The translations under genes and the position numbers were made by a program. A stretch of DNA of 37,994 nucleotides from an uncultured Bacteroidales bacterium (GTDB lineage Bacteria; Bacteroidota; Bacteroidia; Bacteroidales; UBA932): positions 1-37,994 of the forward strand of contig CALVDM010000022.1 in the NCBI GenBank assembly GCA_944326335.1, given 5' to 3'. The notes under the pieces are model-generated. The model was not told where the DNA came from. It worked only from the letters and a program-made list of their open reading frames with translations, and ran no database searches. Below are positions 1 to 8,654 of this stretch, piece after piece; the first letter of the stretch is position 1, and each line of letters begins with the position of its first letter.

Positions 1-57
1 CAGGATATACTGATTACCTGTACCGACCATCGGTTTTCATTTAGCGGGAATACAGCG

Positions 58-1461
58 ATGTTCGAGAAGAAGACAAAGATAATATGCACCATATCCGATC
101 TCAGGTGCGACGTGGATTTCCTGACAAGACTCTACGAGAGCGGCATGAACATAGTCCGGATAAATTCGGCCCATGCCACTGTCGAAGGAGCACAGAAAAT
201 CGTGGACAACGTGCGCGCCGTATCGGACAAGATAGGCATCCTCGTTGACACGAAAGGCCCGGAAGTAAGGCTCACGGCCATGGCTGACGGCGAGGACTTC
301 ATAGCGAAGCAGGGCGACTGGATAGAGATACACAACGGGGTGGACTGCCTCTGCAAGTATCCTGTCCTGTACACCAGCTACGCCAATTTCGTGTCTGATG
401 TGCCTGTGGGCGCACATGTACTGATAGACGACGGGGCCGTGGACCTGTTCATAACCGGCAAGGACAACGACAAGCTCCTGTGCGAGGTACAGAACGACGG
501 TGTCATCAAGGGCAAGAAGAGCGTGAACGTGCCGAATGTGCACATCGCCCTTCCGGCCATGACGCCGAAGGACAGGATGTTCGTAAAGTGGGCCGTGGAC
601 GCGGACATAGACTTCATCGCCCACTCGTTCGTCAGGGGCAAGGAAGACCTTCTCGAGGTGCAGGAACTGCTCGACTCGTACAACAGCCATCTGAAGATAA
701 TATCGAAGATAGAAAACCAGCAGGGCATAGACAACCTCGACGAGATTCTCTCGCACACCTATGCCGTGATGGTGGCAAGGGGTGACCTCGGTGTGGAGAT
801 ACCTGCCGAAAGGATACCTCTCATCCAGAGGCAGATAATCCAGCGCTGCCGCTCCAGGAAGAAACCTGTGATAATAGCCACCCAGATGCTCCACACGATG
901 ATTGAGAATCCGAGGCCGACGAGGGCGGAGGTGACCGATGTCGCGAATGCCATATTCCAGAGCACCGACGCCATAATGCTGAGCGGGGAGACGGCCAGCG
1001 GGAAATATCCTGTTGAAGCCGTGGCTACGATGACGCGGATTGCCAAGGAGGCGGAGAAATCCATAGACATATCCCTCGACCTCAATCTCGAGAAAGTGTC
1101 CAAGCCGATTGCGGCAGTCCTTGCGAAGGAGCTCGTGGCCGCCACGCAGGACCTGCCTGTGAAGGCGATTATTTTCGATACATGGACGGGGCGTACGGGA
1201 AGGTACCTCTCGGAGTTCAGGCCGAAGGTGCCCATATATGCCATGTGCTACAATGACTTTACGATGAGGGAGCTCGCCCTCGCATACGACATATATTGCT
1301 ACCGCTTCCCGATACAGAAAAGCAAGGAGGATTTCGTCCGGAATGCCGTGCAGCTCCTGATGGACAACGGAAGGATTGCATCGGGCGACCTTGTGGCATT
1401 CATAGGCGGCAGCTTCAACGACGAGCTCGGGGCCACATATCTCGAATTCAAATATGTTTAG
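58..1461 (+). CDS. pyk: Pyruvate kinase
   Basis: Cytoplasmic glycolytic enzyme: phosphoenolpyruvate + ADP to pyruvate + ATP. The 467-residue protein has the full TIM-barrel core. Visible motifs are DTKGPEVR (about residue 64), the signature around the catalytic lysine IISKIENQQGI (about 214-224), the Mg/substrate segment VARGDLGVEIP, the ATQMLHTMIENPRPTRAEVTDVAN type segment and MLSGETASGKYP. The loop usually read as R-N-F-S-H-G is RINSAHAT here, a divergent form. The C-terminal domain has the usual shape but is short. ATG at 58 is the natural start, because the glycolytic N-terminus (KKTKIICTIS) begins at once. The stop overlaps the next start by 8 bases, which suggests translational coupling to the acetyltransferase. 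No clear promoter is visible in bases 1-57, so it may lie upstream of the window. Confidence 0.97.
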   Translation: MFEKKTKIICTISDLRCDVDFLTRLYESGMNIVRINSAHATVEGAQKIVDNVRAVSDKIGILVDTKGPEVRLTAMADGEDFIAKQGDWIEIHNGVDCLCKYPVLYTSYANFVSDVPVGAHVLIDDGAVDLFITGKDNDKLLCEVQNDGVIKGKKSVNVPNVHIALPAMTPKDRMFVKWAVDADIDFIAHSFVRGKEDLLEVQELLDSYNSHLKIISKIENQQGIDNLDEILSHTYAVMVARGDLGVEIPAERIPLIQRQIIQRCRSRKKPVIIATQMLHTMIENPRPTRAEVTDVANAIFQSTDAIMLSGETASGKYPVEAVATMTRIAKEAEKSIDISLDLNLEKVSKPIAAVLAKELVAATQDLPVKAIIFDTWTGRTGRYLSEFRPKVPIYAMCYNDFTMRELALAYDIYCYRFPIQKSKEDFVRNAVQLLMDNGRIASGDLVAFIGGSFNDELGATYLEFKYV

Positions 1462-2065
1462 GGAGCGTATGGAAAAAGACAGGGTTTACGTCCGGGACGC
1501 CCGCAGGGAGGATGCCCGGGACATCGCAGGACTGATTGTACATGCCTGGCCGGTGGAGGAATTTCTGAAGGTCCGCCCGGGGATGACTGTCGACCGGTTC
1601 TCGGAGTTCCTGCAGCGTTTTGTGGAAGCGGATAATACATTGTACAGCTATACAGTTACAAAAGTGGCTGTGGTTGCAGGCCAGGACGGCAGGGAACGTG
1701 TCGCGGGCATGATGAACGGCTATGACGGGGCCTTGTACGGGGAGTTGAAACGCCCTGTCATTGAGGCTCTGGTCAAGGAGTTCGGCAGTTGCGGCGACTT
1801 CGACAAGACCGTGGAGACTTCGGCAGGGGAGTTCTACCTCGACTCGGCAAGCGTAAGCCCGGAAATGCGTTCCATGGGAATCGGCTCCATGCTTTTCTCC
1901 GCCATGCTCGAAAGGGCCTCTGCCGAAGGATTCAAGGTCGTGGGCCTCATCGTGGATGAGGACAAGCCCAAGGCCGAGGCACTGTATCTGCGGCTCGGGT
2001 TCGAGGTTGTCGGATACAAGGACTTCCTCGGACACAGGATGAAGCACATGCAGAAAAGCCTGTGA
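1454..2065 (+). CDS. GNAT-family N-acetyltransferase
   Basis: Predicted cytoplasmic acetyl-CoA-dependent acyltransferase; the substrate cannot be read from sequence. The C-terminal half carries the GNAT core: a strand ending in SASVSPEMR, the acetyl-CoA pyrophosphate loop R-S-M-G-I-G-S-M-L (about residues 137-145), and the late segment AEALYLRLGFEVVGYKDF typical of GNAT motif B. The N-terminus (VRDARREDARDIAGLI) is also GNAT-like. Length (203) is at the long end, with an insert of about 40 residues before the core. The start at 1454 overlaps the pyk stop; an in-frame ATG at 1469 is a serious alternative because GGGAG lies just before it and the GNAT domain starts only after it. It is probably cotranscribed with pyk and the barrel genes that follow. 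Confidence 0.85.
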   Translation: MFRERMEKDRVYVRDARREDARDIAGLIVHAWPVEEFLKVRPGMTVDRFSEFLQRFVEADNTLYSYTVTKVAVVAGQDGRERVAGMMNGYDGALYGELKRPVIEALVKEFGSCGDFDKTVETSAGEFYLDSASVSPEMRSMGIGSMLFSAMLERASAEGFKVVGLIVDEDKPKAEALYLRLGFEVVGYKDFLGHRMKHMQKSL

Positions 2066-2066
2066 C

Positions 2067-2606
2067 ATGGTCAGGCCTTCCCGACTGGCATTCGTTGCTG
2101 TCTCCATCCTGCTGATGACAGATGCCGGAGTGGTCGCACAGAATCGTTCCGTCGGGGGGAATTTTGCATATAACGAGTTCTCAGCCATGCTGAGGATGCC
2201 TCTTGAGGAGAAGCAGTCTGTCAGGATATCGGCAAATCTCGACATGACGAATGTCATTTCGGGCAAGAACCTGTATCCCGGTGCATCTGTAGAGGTCCTC
2301 TATCTGTTCAGCTTCGCCCAAAAGCAGTTCGACTCGGGTGAAAGCATGCTCTTCTATGCCGGGCCTGGAATTAATGCCGGATATGTCAGGAATTTCGACG
2401 GCCGTTACGGGGTTATGGCCGCACTCTCGGGACATATCGGGTTCGAATATGTGTTCAATGTCCCCGTGTCACTGTCCCTTTCACTCGAACCCGCCCTCGG
2501 CATCCACGTGAACAGGGACAGGTTCGGCTACGTGAACACGGACCTGTACAGGGCGGGGCTGGCTCATTCACTCCTGCCTCATGTGGGGATAATGTATCAT
2601 TTCTGA
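2067..2606 (+). CDS. Small outer-membrane beta-barrel-like protein
   Basis: Unrecognised secreted protein of 179 residues. A signal peptide is clear: a positive start (MVRPSR), a hydrophobic stretch to about residue 20 and a likely cut after VVA-Q. The mature part alternates polar and hydrophobic residues in segments that look like about eight amphipathic strands, with glycine-rich turns (YAGPGINAGYV) and a terminal strand ending in aromatic F (GIMYHF), the usual end of an outer-membrane barrel. It starts one base after the acetyltransferase stop and is followed 18 bases later by a second barrel-like protein, so the pair is probably in the pyk transcript. An OmpA/OmpW-type eight-strand barrel is the best structural guess; function is unknown. 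Confidence 0.72.
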   Translation: MVRPSRLAFVAVSILLMTDAGVVAQNRSVGGNFAYNEFSAMLRMPLEEKQSVRISANLDMTNVISGKNLYPGASVEVLYLFSFAQKQFDSGESMLFYAGPGINAGYVRNFDGRYGVMAALSGHIGFEYVFNVPVSLSLSLEPALGIHVNRDRFGYVNTDLYRAGLAHSLLPHVGIMYHF

Positions 2607-2624
2607 ATCTGAGGGTCCTGCGGA

Positions 2625-3272
2625 ATGAGGAGAGGAATCATAACAACAGCAATCCTGCTGCTTTACGGGGCAGGGACGGCCTTTGCCGGCGGCAAGGACG
2701 GCCGGCCAAGGGAAAGCCGAGACATGCCGCTGTTCACTTTCGGCGTGGAATCGTCCTACGTGCTCACCTTCCTGAACTTCTCCCATTTCAATTTCATATC
2801 CGCCGACGGTGACAGGCGCGACCTGCGAGCCTCTACGTCCGGTGCCCTCAGCAACGGGCAGCTGCTTGTAGGAGGAGGTGTGAACATGTCCGCAAACTGG
2901 AACCTGTCCCTGTATACCGGCTATTGCGGAGTCTATGACAACGAGAGGCTTATACCCCTGACTGCACGTCTCACATGGCTCTCCGGGGACTCTCCGATGA
3001 AGGGACGCTGGCTGGTATTCCTCGGCGGCGGTATAGGGTTCAACAATCTCGAAAAGCCGGAAAACATCTCTGTCCTCGGGAAGATAGGTGCCGGAAGACG
3101 CGTCTCTCTCAACAGGTCCGTGAAACTGGACTTCCTCATCGGACTCCAGGAGACATATACCCATCCGAGGGCATACGAATCGGATGTCGGGAATTATGTG
3201 CCGGCAGAGAGGCTCCGGAGAAACGACGCTTTCATTTCCGCAGTCACGTTCGGTCTGGCACTCGTTTTCTGA
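2625..3272 (+). CDS. Outer-membrane beta-barrel-like protein
   Basis: Unrecognised secreted protein of 215 residues. It has a signal peptide (MRRGIITTAILLLYGAGTAFAGG, cut likely after AFA). The mature chain shows repeated amphipathic strands, e.g. FTFGVESSYVLTFL, WNLSLYTGYCGVY, RWLVFLGGGIGFN, VKLDFLIGLQETY, and ends AVTFGLALVF, with the terminal phenylalanine expected for BAM recognition. It resembles the preceding protein in architecture but not in obvious sequence, so a common origin is only possible. It is the last gene of the pyk-led run: a new promoter for the flavodiiron gene begins within 10 bases of its stop. Confidence 0.72.
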   Translation: MRRGIITTAILLLYGAGTAFAGGKDGRPRESRDMPLFTFGVESSYVLTFLNFSHFNFISADGDRRDLRASTSGALSNGQLLVGGGVNMSANWNLSLYTGYCGVYDNERLIPLTARLTWLSGDSPMKGRWLVFLGGGIGFNNLEKPENISVLGKIGAGRRVSLNRSVKLDFLIGLQETYTHPRAYESDVGNYVPAERLRRNDAFISAVTFGLALVF

Positions 3273-3277
3273 CACCT

Positions 3278-3309
3278 CTTGTAAAAACTGTTAAAAATTG
3301 ATATGTTTG
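3278..3309 (+). promoter_or_regulatory. Bacteroidota promoter of the flavodiiron gene
   Basis: CTTG at 3278-3281, a 20-base spacer and TATGTTTG at 3302-3309 match the Bacteroidota -33/-7 pattern (TTTG-N19-21-TAnnTTTG) with one mismatch in -33. Transcription would begin near 3315, giving a leader of about 15 bases before the ATG at 3329. Confidence 0.7.
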
Positions 3310-3328
3310 CAGCCTAAATACCGGAATT

Positions 3329-4531
3329 ATGGGAAGTATTTCAGAAAAGATACGTTATGTAGGGGTTAACGACCTCAAGAAGGTCATTTTCGAAGGCATG
3401 TGGCCGCTCCCGTTCGGAGTGAGCTACAATTCCTATCTCGTCATGGACGAGAAAGTGGCTCTTGTCGACACGGTGGAAGCGGACTTCGCCGCCGTATTCA
3501 TGGAAAATCTCCGCAGGGAACTCGGAGACAGAAAGGTGGACTATCTCATCGTGAACCACATGGAACCTGACCATTCTTCCCTCATAAGCCTCATACGGGA
3601 GACATGGCCGGATGTGCGCATTGTCGGGAACGCAAAGACCCTCCCGATGATTAAGGGCTACTACGGGATATCCGACAATGTGGCTGCAGTGAAGGAAGGG
3701 GAGAGCATCAGTCTCGGGGAGAGCACGCTGACTTTCTACATGGCCCCGATGGTACACTGGCCGGAGACCATGGTGACCTGGTTCAATGAGGAGAAGACCC
3801 TCTTTTCCGGGGATGCATTCGGCACATTCGGGGCAGTGGATGGTGACATTACGGATTCCGGCGCAGGGCTGCTCGGATGTTCCGACAGTGCAGGAAACAC
3901 CTTCGAGGCTTTCAACGAAGAGATGGTGCGCTACTATTCCAACATAGTCGGCAAATACGGGCAGACCGTGCAGGCTGCGATGAAGAAACTTTCATCACTT
4001 GACATAAAGAGAATATGCAGCACTCACGGCCCTGTGTGGGAACGCCATATCCCTGAAGTCCTTTCATGCTACGACAGGCTCAGCCGCTACGAAGGTGAGA
4101 AGGGTGTCTGCATAGTCTACGCCTCCATGTACGGAAACACTGCAAGGGCTGCCAAGGCTCTTTCCGCGGCTCTGACAGAAAGGGGAGTGGCTCACTCGAT
4201 ACATAACCTCTGCACCGGGAACGTCTCCTACGCATACCGTGATGCGTTCAGGTACAATACAATTATAGCCGGAGCTCCGACATACAACAACGATATCTTC
4301 CCTCCGGTCTATAACTTCATGTATGGAATATCTGCAAGGCTCCTGAAAAACAGGCATTTCGCTTCGTTCGGCTCGTTCACATGGGCTGGAGCGAGCGTGA
4401 AACTGATGAATGAGATGGCCGCGAAACTCGGTTTCGACATCATCTCGGAAGGTCTTTCCTTCCCTCAGGCCTACTCACCGGACAAATGCGACATGTCCGC
4501 ACTTGCAGACAGGATTGTCTCCGTGCTGTAG
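3329..4531 (+). CDS. fprA: Flavodiiron protein (A-type flavoprotein, FprA-like)
   Basis: Cytoplasmic diiron/FMN enzyme that reduces O2 to water or NO to N2O in anaerobes, fed by rubredoxin or another carrier. Residues 1-250 are the metallo-beta-lactamase-like diiron domain with ligands H77, E79, D81 (in HMEPDHS), H143 (MVHWPE), D162 (SGDAFGTFG) and H233 (STHGPVWE), all present. The C-terminal flavodoxin domain starts near residue 258 with the FMN phosphate loop YASMYGNTA and includes APTYNND. At 400 residues it is the two-domain class A form with no fused rubredoxin; none is visible nearby. It has its own promoter and ends only 6 bases from the convergent MscS gene, with no terminator between them. 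Whether O2 or NO is the main substrate cannot be told from sequence. Confidence 0.95.
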   Translation: MGSISEKIRYVGVNDLKKVIFEGMWPLPFGVSYNSYLVMDEKVALVDTVEADFAAVFMENLRRELGDRKVDYLIVNHMEPDHSSLISLIRETWPDVRIVGNAKTLPMIKGYYGISDNVAAVKEGESISLGESTLTFYMAPMVHWPETMVTWFNEEKTLFSGDAFGTFGAVDGDITDSGAGLLGCSDSAGNTFEAFNEEMVRYYSNIVGKYGQTVQAAMKKLSSLDIKRICSTHGPVWERHIPEVLSCYDRLSRYEGEKGVCIVYASMYGNTARAAKALSAALTERGVAHSIHNLCTGNVSYAYRDAFRYNTIIAGAPTYNNDIFPPVYNFMYGISARLLKNRHFASFGSFTWAGASVKLMNEMAAKLGFDIISEGLSFPQAYSPDKCDMSALADRIVSVL

Positions 4532-4537
4532 CTTTTC

Positions 4538-5464
4538 CTATTCAGCCTTTCCGATATGTACATCGAGCTGCGGGAACGGGAATCCTATGCCGTTCTCAGG
4601 CACTCTGTTGTATATCACCTCGTTCACGTCGTACAGCACTGACCAGTAGTCCTCGCTCCTGACCCAGGCCCTCATGACATACTGGACGCTGCTGTCTCTC
4701 AACGCGTTCAGGGCTACCATAGGGTCTGCCGGGACTTCAGGGGCACGCAAAATCCTCTTCTCGTCCCTGATTATCGACATCAGCACTTCCTTCATCTTTT
4801 CAGAGGACGCTCCGTATTCCACATCAACAAGCCACTCGAGCCGGCGGAAGCGGTTCTGGGAGTAATTGTTGATTGTCCCGTTCGACAGGGACCCGTTAGG
4901 GATGACGATTATGCGGTTGTCGGTAGTCGTGAGTTTGGTGCTCACAATAGAAACTTCAGAGACTGTTCCGCTGTATCCCTGGGCCTCGATGAAGTCACCT
5001 GCCTTGAACGGCTTGAACACAAGGAGCATGATTCCTCCGGCGAAATTCTGCACGGTGCCGCTGAGCGCCATACCTATTGCCATACCTCCTGCGGCAAGCA
5101 GGGCTGCGAGGGAAGTGGTGTTCACCCCGAGGGCGCTGATGGTGAATATTACAAGAAAGACAGTCAGGGCAATGCTGACGAGGCTTTCTACAAATGACGC
5201 AATCGAATGCTCGGTCTTCCTCCTGACGAAGATGTTGTGGACCATCTTCTTTATCTTCTTGATAATCCACGCGCCGATGATGTAGATTGCAAGTGCGGCA
5301 AGCACCTTGAGACCGAAGGCGATAGCCTTGTCTCCAAACTCCGACAGCAGCTGGTCAGCCGGAGTAGTGGCGATTTTCTCGACAAATTCCTCCGTGGCCT
5401 TCTGCAGGTCCAGAGTGTCCGCAGCAGCTGTAGCGGAAGCGGACTGCAATAATTGGAATAACAT
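4538..5464 (-). CDS. mscS: Small-conductance mechanosensitive channel (MscS family)
   Basis: Inner-membrane tension-gated channel that releases solutes on osmotic downshock. The 308-residue protein has an N-terminal periplasmic helix, TM1 (about 50-70, KVLAALAIYIIGAWII), TM2 (about 88-110) and the pore helix TM3 with the glycine/alanine pattern AALLAAGGMAIGMALSGTVQNFAGG. The beta domain follows (FKPFKAGDFIEAQGYSGTVSEVSIVSTKLTT, VIPNGSLSNGTINNYS), and the C-terminus ends in the family-typical FPFPQLDVHI. Length matches E. coli MscS (286) plus a short N-terminal extension. It starts 12 bases after the cysteate synthase stop and is the last gene of the hdr-like run, so it is probably cotranscribed. 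No functional link to that run is evident. Confidence 0.95.
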   Translation of the reverse strand: MLFQLLQSASATAAADTLDLQKATEEFVEKIATTPADQLLSEFGDKAIAFGLKVLAALAIYIIGAWIIKKIKKMVHNIFVRRKTEHSIASFVESLVSIALTVFLVIFTISALGVNTTSLAALLAAGGMAIGMALSGTVQNFAGGIMLLVFKPFKAGDFIEAQGYSGTVSEVSIVSTKLTTTDNRIIVIPNGSLSNGTINNYSQNRFRRLEWLVDVEYGASSEKMKEVLMSIIRDEKRILRAPEVPADPMVALNALRDSSVQYVMRAWVRSEDYWSVLYDVNEVIYNRVPENGIGFPFPQLDVHIGKAE

Positions 5465-5476
5465 GTTATGCAGATT

Positions 5477-6763
5477 TTAGAACAACTCTTCGATTCTGCG
5501 GATTATCTCTGCCGAGCCGAGCGACGGGTCAAGGACTATGTCCGGCTCCTCATACACCACATCCTTGCTGGATTTCGCGAAAGCCTCTCCGCCTCCCGTG
5601 ATATTCAGCATGATGATGTCCTCCCTGCCGACACGTCCTTCCTTCACGGCCTTGTCGAGGCTCGAAACAGCAACGGCAGCTGCGGAATAGATGTCAGTGC
5701 CTTCAAGCTCCAGGAATTTCGCCTTCCACAAGTCGATTTCACTGTTCGAGACATTGTATATGTCGCCACCGGTATCCGTCAGCGCGTCATAGACTCCTCC
5801 GGCGATTGAATACGGCGGTTTCCTGTTGGAAAGTACCTTGGCCTTTATGATGGAGGCCTGTTCCCTTGCGTCTTCCGGGGTGAGCGGAAGAAGGTCCCTC
5901 GAGGCCGCCTTCCATGAATCGTACATTATGGTGAAAGGGATGTTCTGTGAAGGGTACAGTTTCATCTTCTTCGTGCCGAAACGTCCGTCGGCAATGAGCC
6001 TGAGGTTGTTTTCCCATACAGCAATCGTTCCTGTGCCGCTTCCTATGGCCTGGAAGTAGGCATCCGGAATCTGTCCGATTTTCTCGACAGCAGACAGTAT
6101 GGTGGTGCCCATTCCGTCTCTCCTCGCTATGTTCTTCGCCCCTCCTTCTGCAAGGAAGCGTCCGGACTCGCACACTTTGTCCGCAAGGGCTATGGCGTCG
6201 AAATAGTCTGCGCCTGCCGGTGCCGCCATTATCTTCACGCAGTCGTCAAGAGGCTTGTCGAACCAAAGAGCATGGATGTTGTCGTACGGGATGCTGAGCA
6301 GAAGCGGAATCCCGTTGTCGGAGCAGACCTTTGCGAAGGCCCTTGCCGTGTTGCCGGCAGATGCCACCACAAGCACCCTCTCCTCGTCACGTGGAAGCCT
6401 GGCGCAAACTGAATACGCCTCTGTCTCCTTGAACGAGCACGTCTGCATGAACGCCCCGATTTCAGGATAGTAGCCTGAGAATGTTATGAAGAGATTGTCG
6501 AGCTTCAGCAAGTCCGCAAGTCCTTTACTCCTGTATGTGACGGGAGGGCATGAATTTGAAAGCGTCCTTTTAATAGGGAGCCAGTTGGCGAATCTGTAGA
6601 AACCGTCAAGGTCGTCCCTCACTTCGAACTTCCTGTTCGCGTACACTGCCCTGACAAGGGACGGTGTCTTGCTCTGAGGGTCTGAAAGCGTCCATCCGGC
6701 GTCCTCAAAAATCCTTCCGTCGGCGCAATTCATCAATTTGTAGTCTGTAGGTTTAAAGGTCAT
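5477..6763 (-). CDS. Cysteate synthase (threonine-synthase-like PLP enzyme)
   Basis: Predicted to replace the phosphate of O-phospho-L-serine with sulfite, giving L-cysteate. It is a fold-type II PLP protein of 428 residues. The Schiff-base lysine is K112 in TCSFKETEAY; the phosphate/PLP segment is ASAGNTARAFA (134-144), and a glycine loop AIGSGTG lies near 238-244. From memory of the archaeal (Methanosarcina) cysteate synthase, several stretches match it far better than threonine synthase: FANWLP, PVTYRSKGL, SGYYPEIGA, EGGAKNIARRDGMGT and NRKPPYSIAGGVYDALTDTGG. The N-terminal zinc-ribbon cysteines of the archaeal enzyme are mostly missing (only C13 remains). Cysteate feeds coenzyme M in some methanogens and capnine-type sulfonolipids in Bacteroidota; the second is likelier here. 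It lies 25 bases after the HdrDE-like gene and 12 before mscS. Automated annotation as threonine synthase is the alternative. Confidence 0.82.
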   Translation of the reverse strand: MTFKPTDYKLMNCADGRIFEDAGWTLSDPQSKTPSLVRAVYANRKFEVRDDLDGFYRFANWLPIKRTLSNSCPPVTYRSKGLADLLKLDNLFITFSGYYPEIGAFMQTCSFKETEAYSVCARLPRDEERVLVVASAGNTARAFAKVCSDNGIPLLLSIPYDNIHALWFDKPLDDCVKIMAAPAGADYFDAIALADKVCESGRFLAEGGAKNIARRDGMGTTILSAVEKIGQIPDAYFQAIGSGTGTIAVWENNLRLIADGRFGTKKMKLYPSQNIPFTIMYDSWKAASRDLLPLTPEDAREQASIIKAKVLSNRKPPYSIAGGVYDALTDTGGDIYNVSNSEIDLWKAKFLELEGTDIYSAAAVAVSSLDKAVKEGRVGREDIIMLNITGGGEAFAKSSKDVVYEEPDIVLDPSLGSAEIIRRIEELF

Positions 6764-6788
6764 GATATTCAGTACATTTATATCTTGT

Positions 6789-8654
6789 TCATGAAATTTT
6801 ACCGTATCCTGATGCCCTGTCCACCACCTGGGCGATATCCTCCACCGGGCGGTCGGAATATCTCGCGAAGGTGTCGAGGCAAAGAGGGCATGCGGTCACT
6901 ATCCTGTCCGGAGAAGCAGCGACAAGGTTTGACAAGGCGTTCTCTGTCATCGCCCTGCGCTTGTCGAATCCGAGAGTCAGGCTTCCGAGGCTTCCTCCGC
7001 AGCAGATGCTTTCCTTCCGGTTCCTGGCAGCTTCCACGACTTCTCCGGCGGCGGCTATCACGTTGCGCGGCTGTTCATACACTCCGCAGCCTCTTCCGAG
7101 TTCGCAAGGGTCGTGGAAGACGTATTTTGTCGAGCTCTTCCTCATCTTAAGCCTTCCGTCGGAAATCAGCCTCTCGAAATATTCAGTATGGTGTATTATC
7201 TCGATTCCCGGGAGCGTGTACCGCTCCCTGAAAATTTTGTAGCAGATAGGGCATGAGAGCAGAAGCACGTCGGCCCCCGAATTCATGATTATTTCCGTGT
7301 TCTTTGCCACGAGTTCGTCTGCCTGGGCGAATCTTCCTGCCATGAACATCGGCCTTCCGCAGCAGATTCCGCCGTCGCGGTCCATCATTTCATAGTCCAC
7401 ACCGGCCTTCGTGAGCACAGACTCGGTTGTCTTCCTTATGACAGGCGTCAAGGCTGTCATGCATCCGGCAAAATATAAGACGCGTTCATTATCAGTACGT
7501 GAAACATTATTGTTAATTTTCTTAACAAATTTGTTACATCTTTCTGACTGCAATTTTGTGTCTATATTAGAGTAGTCCGGGCCGAAATTGTACCTTCGGG
7601 TGGAGCGTTGGGCAATCCTCAGCTTGTCTCCTTCGACTCCGACAGGACACACTGCCGTGCACTTTCCGCAGAGAAGACATTTGTCGCTTATTTCCTCTAT
7701 CCTCGGCTCGTTCTTCCTGCGGATTTGCCTGTTCAGATAGACTGTCGTGTCCCTGATGTTCCCTTTCATCACACCCATAGGGCAGGCGTCTATGCACAGT
7801 CCGCAGCTCGGGCAGGAATATACCTGGGCCCTGGCGAAGCCTTTCCTTGCGTTGACTATCCTGATTCCTGCGTTCCTGAGCGGTATGAGCAGAATCTCGG
7901 CAGGGATGTGCATGTACCTAGTGAACGGGAGCACGCAGAAGAATATGCCCAGGGCGCAGGAATATGCCCACCAGGCCGGCAGCATGTTGGCATGGTTGCT
8001 CAGGAACTCCGTGAACACGTAGTTCAGTGACTTGGTCAGGAAGGAGCCTCCGCTTATGTCTGCAGTGAAGGATTCCGCAAGAAGCCTGAGCGGGAATATT
8101 GACCAGAGGGAATACAGCCCTATCAGGTCGAGGAAACTCGGGTTAGTCGTCCTGCGCATGCCGAAGAAACGGGAGCGAACCCTCTTGATTATGGCCAGCA
8201 CAATGCCGCTCAGCACGACAAGGAGGAAGAAGTCCATCAGAAAGAATATCAGGGCCCCCTTCATGGTGCTCTCGGTCTCAGCGACGAAGTATCTGAAGAA
8301 GATAGGGTAGTAGAGGGCTTTCGCGCCGAGATGCGAAGTGTACAGGAACACCTCTATATGTCCCACGACAATCAGCATGAACCATCCGAAAGCTATGCTC
8401 GAATGCATGTAGCCGAGCAGCTTGTTCCTTTTCCACAGGTCCACATGGATGAGGCATTTGAGGAAGATGTCCTTGACGTTCTTCACCATCGTCTTCGGCG
8501 TGACGAGCGAAAGGAAGAACCGTTTCCTGTCACTTGCCGGGAGCTGGGCGATTATCCTTATCAAGCCTACAAGGCAGTAGGTGAGCACGAACAGCATGCC
8601 CACCACGAACGGGAGCACGAAGTCGTTGTAGCCGGTAAGAAATCTCTCTCTCAT
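6789..8654 (-). CDS. Membrane HdrDE-like (NarI-type / Fe-S / double CCG) subunit
   Basis: Predicted inner-membrane electron-transfer subunit of 621 residues. Residues 1-280 hold about five or six transmembrane segments with histidines (LGYMHSS, IVVGHIE) resembling the NarI/HdrE haem b domain, which would exchange electrons with quinone. Residues about 300-400 hold two 4Fe-4S motifs, CPSCGLCIDACP and CLLCGKCTAVCP. The C-terminal part is HdrD/GlpC-like with two intact CCG modules: FAGC...GICCGRP...SCPIC and DPCELGRGCG...SICCGGS...ACPLC. The ATG at 8654 overlaps the stop of the small HdrC-like gene (ATGA) and is preceded by GGGAGG; a longer reading to 8879 would only shadow that gene. It most resembles HdrDE fusions. 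The electron acceptor or disulfide substrate is unknown. Confidence 0.88.
   Translation of the reverse strand: MRERFLTGYNDFVLPFVVGMLFVLTYCLVGLIRIIAQLPASDRKRFFLSLVTPKTMVKNVKDIFLKCLIHVDLWKRNKLLGYMHSSIAFGWFMLIVVGHIEVFLYTSHLGAKALYYPIFFRYFVAETESTMKGALIFFLMDFFLLVVLSGIVLAIIKRVRSRFFGMRRTTNPSFLDLIGLYSLWSIFPLRLLAESFTADISGGSFLTKSLNYVFTEFLSNHANMLPAWWAYSCALGIFFCVLPFTRYMHIPAEILLIPLRNAGIRIVNARKGFARAQVYSCPSCGLCIDACPMGVMKGNIRDTTVYLNRQIRRKNEPRIEEISDKCLLCGKCTAVCPVGVEGDKLRIAQRSTRRYNFGPDYSNIDTKLQSERCNKFVKKINNNVSRTDNERVLYFAGCMTALTPVIRKTTESVLTKAGVDYEMMDRDGGICCGRPMFMAGRFAQADELVAKNTEIIMNSGADVLLLSCPICYKIFRERYTLPGIEIIHHTEYFERLISDGRLKMRKSSTKYVFHDPCELGRGCGVYEQPRNVIAAAGEVVEAARNRKESICCGGSLGSLTLGFDKRRAMTENALSNLVAASPDRIVTACPLCLDTFARYSDRPVEDIAQVVDRASGYGKIS

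Noticed and set aside
37-894. Long minus-strand open frame opposite pyruvate kinase
   Set aside because: It is a shadow of pyk with no family features; similar shadows lie opposite the lipoprotein (15273-16208) and valS (30713-31597).
5477-6763. Plain threonine synthase
   Set aside because: The fold is shared, but the active-site and C-terminal blocks fit cysteate synthase better; kept as the alternative call.
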